Below the pieces are notes generated by a model. That model worked only from the letters and a program-made list of their open reading frames with translations. It ran no database searches and was not told the origin of the DNA. Made by a program: the position numbers and the translations under genes. Below, one piece after another: positions 23,000-26,004 of a stretch of DNA of 26,004 nucleotides (positions within the stretch are counted from its first letter, which is position 1; each line of letters starts with the position of its first letter). This stretch comes from Fibrobacteraceae bacterium (lineage in GTDB: Bacteria; Fibrobacterota; Fibrobacteria; Fibrobacterales; Fibrobacteraceae), in NCBI GenBank assembly GCA_021443045.1, contig JABUUT010000037.1:2076-28079 (forward strand), written 5' to 3'.

Positions 23000-24208
23000 T
23001 TACCAGTCGTGAAGGAAAGAGCGCATCTTCCATATTAAAGAGGGGCAACTCCAAAGCACAGTGAGGAATATGCGAACCATGGTCTGTTTTTCTCTAGGCA
23101 GTTTGCACAGTTTCTTGGCAGCCTTGTCAAATTGGCAATCCTTAACCTGCGAAAGCCCCACCTTGGCCTTGGCAATTTGCATATGAGCCTTGCCATATGC
23201 CTTCATCCATTCATCAAATGCCTTGGCTTCTGCAGCCAAACGGAGGGCATCGGAATTGGCTCCAAGCCACTGAAAAACACATTCACCTACAATTTTTCCG
23301 CAGTGGAGGCCTTCTACTATGCCCGAACGGCTAATGGGGTTTACACAGCTGGCAGAATCCCCAGCCTTAAAAAGGCCACATTTAGCCAAAGGCCTATTCG
23401 ACTGACCACAAGCAATCATGCCACCGTAAACAGCCTTGACCTTGGCTCTGGGGTAATGAGCTTGGATAAAATTCATGAGGCGTTCCCGGTTTGAGCCTCT
23501 TTTGTCTGCATTTTTACCCAGAACAAAACCAATGTTTACTTCTACCCCATCTCTAGGAAATATCCAGCCGTAACCGTTGGGAAACTCGGTACCCCAGAAA
23601 AGTTCTATGTGCTCCCGACTATGTTCAATGCCTTCGGCCACAGCAAAAATGGCAGGCTCCAAGTCGGTGTCTCCAGACTCAATGCCATCGAGGCACTTTA
23701 TTCCACTGGTAAGGCGGGCTCCCGGGCCGGTACCGTCCACTACCGTTTTGGAAATAACAACAAGTTCCTCACCTAGAGCATTTTTTATCACAATCTTCCA
23801 TTGGCCGCTATTGGCGCGTTCCAGGGATTGAACCACCATGTTAAAATGGCATTCCACTCCGTTTTTTACACATTCATCTGCTAAATCTTTGTGAAATTTG
23901 GAGCGGCACAGAAGGCTACCGCAGTTTTTGCTGTAAAATTCAGCTCTGTAGCCCTTTGGAGAGGTAAAATAGATGCCCGAAATGGGGCCACGAACCCATT
24001 CTGGCTTAATAGGCCACAAAGCATTCAATCGGTCTGTAGAAACGGCCTCAGCGCAAAAAATAGGTTCCTTCCAAGGTTCCTTTTTATCCAAAAGCAAGAT
24101 CCGTCTGGCACTGCCTGTCAGCCGACCGAGGGTGCAAGCGGCCATGAGACCGGCTGGACCTGCGCCACAAATAACTGTATCATAATCTTGAAAGGCTGTT
24201 TTTGACAT
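23000..24208 (-). CDS. Geranylgeranyl reductase family FAD-dependent oxidoreductase
   Basis: A 402-residue flavoprotein. The N-terminal FAD fold has the GxGxxG-type motif CGAGPAGLMAA (~14-24). FCAEAVSTD (~51-59) corresponds to the cysteine-bearing PxxC[AG]E region of this family. The second FAD motif is FKAGDSASCVNPISRSGIVEGL (~290-311). Family members saturate isoprenoid chains (archaeal lipids, chlorophyll, menaquinone tails), but many bacterial members have no proven substrate. A Cys-rich, basic C-terminus ends the protein. There is no Shine-Dalgarno; TATAAT ends 5 bases before the ATG, so the mRNA may be leaderless. First gene of a unit with sufE and a membrane protein. Confidence 0.85.
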   Translation of the reverse strand: MSKTAFQDYDTVICGAGPAGLMAACTLGRLTGSARRILLLDKKEPWKEPIFCAEAVSTDRLNALWPIKPEWVRGPISGIYFTSPKGYRAEFYSKNCGSLLCRSKFHKDLADECVKNGVECHFNMVVQSLERANSGQWKIVIKNALGEELVVISKTVVDGTGPGARLTSGIKCLDGIESGDTDLEPAIFAVAEGIEHSREHIELFWGTEFPNGYGWIFPRDGVEVNIGFVLGKNADKRGSNRERLMNFIQAHYPRAKVKAVYGGMIACGQSNRPLAKCGLFKAGDSASCVNPISRSGIVEGLHCGKIVGECVFQWLGANSDALRLAAEAKAFDEWMKAYGKAHMQIAKAKVGLSQVKDCQFDKAAKKLCKLPREKQTMVRIFLTVLWSCPSLIWKMRSFLHDW

Positions 24209-24213
24209 TATAT

Positions 24214-24219
24214 ATTATA
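24214..24219 (-). promoter_or_regulatory. Possible -10 box giving a leaderless reductase mRNA
   Basis: TATAAT on the minus strand, with ATATA then the ATG. A start 6-8 bases downstream would fall on the ATG itself. No clear -35 is seen. Confidence 0.3.
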
Positions 24220-24327
24220 AATTAGCATTTATTTTAGTGTTTTTTTTTAAATAAGTGGTAGTTTTTAAAAAATATTAGTTATTTTAGGTCTATCCGTTAT
24301 TAGGTTAACTATAAAGGAAATTATTGT

Positions 24328-25752
24328 ATGAATATGAGAGTTTCAAAATTTGGAATCTGCTTGGTCAGCGCTCTTGCAATGAATGTCTTTGCACAGCAGA
24401 GCGACTGGAGCGGTAAGGACCTTAACGTTTCTTTCCGCGACAAGCGTATCGATGGTTATAGCTTCAAGAATGCCAAGGCAGTCAAGAATGTTACCGATTT
24501 CCAGCGCGCTGCTGGTGAAGGCCCTAACTTCTCCAAGGCCAGTCTTCCTGGTGTTTCTTTCCAGAACGCAGTAATCAACGGTGCAGATTTTAGCGATGCC
24601 AACCTGAAGAAAGCCACCATCAGTGGTGCCGACATCCGTGGCTCCGACTTCTCTGGTGCCGACATGGAAGGGGCAAACCTCTATCGTGCAACCCTTTTGG
24701 ATAGCCAATTCCCAAAGACAATCCTGAAAAACGCCCGTTTGGATGCAATGAAGGTGTCTGACGGTGCCGATTTTAGCAAGTCCGACTTGACCATGGCTTC
24801 TGTTATGGATATGGACCTTACTCGAGCCGATTTCAGCAAGGCCAACCTGACCAATGCCAACTTTACCCGTTCCCTGATGGGTGAAGCCAACTTGAAAAAG
24901 GCCACTATCGTAAAGACCGACTTTACCTCCTGCAACCTGATTGCAGCTAACTTTAGCGGTGTCGATCTGATTAATGTAAACTTCTCCAAGGCTGGTCTTT
25001 CCCAGGCAGACTTTGGCGGCGTTGAATTCCAGAACGTGAACCTTCAGGAAGCAGACCTTTCCCTGACAACATTTAACGATGTCGACCTTTCCAAGACACA
25101 GCTCCAGAAGGCCAAGTTCGCCCAATCCAACCTCAAGAACATGAAGTTTGACGGTCAAGACTTGACCGGCGTTGTATTCGACAAGGGCACCGTTTCTAAG
25201 AGTTCCTTTGAAAAGACTAAGCTGAACAAGGCTTCTTTCTTTGACACCGAAGTGAACAAGAATATCTTCAAGGGTGCCGAACTCATGAAGGCTGTTTTTG
25301 ATGGTGCCTACATCTTTAAGTCCATTTACGACAAGTCCGACCTGACCAAGGCCAACTTTGCCAACGCCTCCATTGAACGCTCCTCCTTTGACTTGGCTCA
25401 AATGGGTGGCGTAAGCTTTGAAGGTGCCAAACTGGAAAAAGTAAGTTTCCTCAATGCCAACATGCAGGGTGTAAAAATCAATGCCGACACCAAGATGAAC
25501 GACGTTGACTTTTCCGGTGCAGACTTAAGCGGAGCAAAGATTGAAAAATTCACGGCCAAGAAAGTTATCTACGACAACAAGACTCAGTTCCCTAAGGGTT
25601 TTGAACCCCGTGCCTACGGCTTTACCAAGCGGGGCGAAAAGGCAGCTGACGTTGTAGTGGAAAGCAAGAAGAAGCGTGGCGGTGATGACGATGGCGACGC
25701 ACCGAAAAAGAAGAAAAAGAAGAAAAAAAGTTCTTCTGACGACGACGAATAG
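24328..25752 (+). CDS. Secreted pentapeptide-repeat protein with charged tail
   Basis: A 474-residue protein. The signal peptide is ~1-22 (cleavage near VFA-QQ). Residues ~45-415 are almost wholly pentapeptide repeats of the A(D/N)Lxx type (ADFSDANLKKATISGADIRG and similar), which should fold as a long right-handed quadrilateral beta-helix. The final ~28 residues are segregated by charge: a Lys/Arg block, an Asp block, eight consecutive Lys, then SSSDDDE. Most characterised pentapeptide proteins are cytoplasmic DNA-gyrase mimics; this one is exported, so another role is expected. Codon use is strongly biased (AAG, AAC, TTC, CGT), unlike the AAA-rich neighbours, suggesting high expression. AAAGGA lies 9 bases before the ATG, and a strong terminator follows. 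Confidence 0.9.
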   Translation: MNMRVSKFGICLVSALAMNVFAQQSDWSGKDLNVSFRDKRIDGYSFKNAKAVKNVTDFQRAAGEGPNFSKASLPGVSFQNAVINGADFSDANLKKATISGADIRGSDFSGADMEGANLYRATLLDSQFPKTILKNARLDAMKVSDGADFSKSDLTMASVMDMDLTRADFSKANLTNANFTRSLMGEANLKKATIVKTDFTSCNLIAANFSGVDLINVNFSKAGLSQADFGGVEFQNVNLQEADLSLTTFNDVDLSKTQLQKAKFAQSNLKNMKFDGQDLTGVVFDKGTVSKSSFEKTKLNKASFFDTEVNKNIFKGAELMKAVFDGAYIFKSIYDKSDLTKANFANASIERSSFDLAQMGGVSFEGAKLEKVSFLNANMQGVKINADTKMNDVDFSGADLSGAKIEKFTAKKVIYDNKTQFPKGFEPRAYGFTKRGEKAADVVVESKKKRGGDDDGDAPKKKKKKKKSSSDDDE

Positions 25753-25778
25753 TAGACCCTTTTAATAACGGAATTAAG

Positions 25779-25805
25779 ACACCTGCCATATGGCGGGTGT
25801 TTTTT
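25779..25805 (+). terminator. Strong Rho-independent terminator after the pentapeptide gene
   Basis: ACACCTGCC (25779-25787) pairs with GGCGGGTGT (25792-25800), one G-T pair, loop ATAT, followed by five T. It lies 26 bases after the stop. Confidence 0.88.
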
Positions 25806-25836
25806 GCTTTTAACGATGCTCACGGAATTGAATCAA

Positions 25837-26004
25837 GGGCACCTCTAAAAATTGCTTTGGTCAAGTGATTTGCGTAAATACGCCAGCAACAACGGCAAGG
25901 TCATAACCATGCGAGCATGGTTGCGACTCTTGCCTTGGGTTGCTGTGTTCAAGAACCAAGCGATAGCAGGAACGAATAGCTTACAAATCTTGGATGCGAC
26001 CATG
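25837..26004 (-). repeat. Inverted-repeat element, copy 2 (runs off the window)
   Basis: It begins with the same 17-base end as copy 1 (25837-25853), in the opposite orientation. It shares about 35 bases through the end, then has ~76 bases absent from copy 1, then shares about 29 more bases (25944-25973). The extra segment is a nested palindrome: CAGCAAC/GTTGCTG outside, GGCAAG/CTTGCC in the middle, AACCATG/CATGGTT at the tip with a CGAG loop. The sequence after 25973 diverges from copy 1. The other end is not in view, so whether this is a small repeat or the edge of a full insertion sequence is open. Confidence 0.75.
25845..26003 (-). CDS. ORF inside inverted-repeat element copy 2 (partial, doubtful)
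   Basis: A frame of at least 52 codons on the minus strand, open to the window edge and ending at a TAG in the terminal repeat. It reads KLFVPAIAWFL, then 26 residues encoded by the palindromic segment (containing NHARMVMTLPLLLAYLR), then KSLDQSNF. The ATG at 26003 may not be the true start. It could be the C-terminus of an element-encoded protein. I do not recognise a transposase motif in what is visible. Confidence 0.3.
   Translation of the reverse strand: MVASKICKLFVPAIAWFLNTATQGKSRNHARMVMTLPLLLAYLRKSLDQSNF

Noticed and set aside
24343..25401. A 352-codon minus-strand open frame inside the pentapeptide gene
   Set aside because: The repeats and biased codons of the real gene keep the opposite frame open; the product is low-complexity with no start signal.
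1..26004. Sigma-54 (-24/-12) promoters that the activator might use
   Set aside because: Several TGGCA motifs occur but none has a TTGC partner at the right spacing; the check was by eye only.

Overview
The window looks like chromosomal DNA of a Fibrobacter-type bacterium (Fibrobacterota, FCB group). The clearest sign is a truncated lipoprotein at the left edge. It has a lipobox followed by a long serine-rich linker, a hallmark of Fibrobacter surface proteins. A carboxynorspermidine decarboxylase, CA-rich heptamer repeats between genes and several secreted proteins without recognisable relatives fit the same group. The assignment is an inference; no 16S rRNA gene is present.

Layout. (1) 1-1839, minus strand: a Ser-linker lipoprotein (partial), a CsgG/TolB-like membrane-anchored protein and a DUF4823-like lipoprotein. 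(2) 1905-7033, minus strand, housekeeping: ftsK, ispE, tRNA-Gln(TTG), ribosomal protein L25 and pth, with a terminator between L25 and pth. Short heptamer repeats abut the start codons of ispE and pth. (3) 7099-10287, plus strand: a large CHASE2-type receptor adenylate cyclase, divergent from ftsK. (4) 10306-12311, minus strand: a tight folK, deoxynucleoside kinase, panC operon. (5) 12580-16733, plus strand: rho (with a ~190-residue disordered N/Q-rich extension), proC, a 161-bp inverted-repeat element, and a sigma-54 activator with a degenerate receiver domain. (6) 16764-20344, minus strand: a secreted protein with an Ala/Pro/Gln linker, a FecCD permease, a short FecE-like ATPase and a TraB/GumN lipoprotein. 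No substrate-binding protein is present. (7) 20450-21993, plus strand: nspC and tsaE, overlapping by one base. (8) 22004-24208, minus strand: a geranylgeranyl-reductase-family flavoprotein, sufE and a small membrane protein. (9) 24328-25752, plus strand: a secreted pentapeptide-repeat protein with a charged tail and a strong terminator. (10) 25837-end: a second, truncated copy of the inverted-repeat element.

Most genes are core metabolism: isoprenoid, pantothenate, folate, proline, polyamine, tRNA t6A modification and Fe-S assembly. The least explained items are the two inverted-repeat elements, which share a small reading frame and differ by an in-frame hairpin segment. One of them ends exactly where the next gene's ribosome binding site is needed. 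Also notable are the heptamer leaders of pth and ispE, the Rho extension, and the importer with an altered Q-loop and no binding protein. No CRISPR array, rRNA, phage or complete transposase gene was seen.
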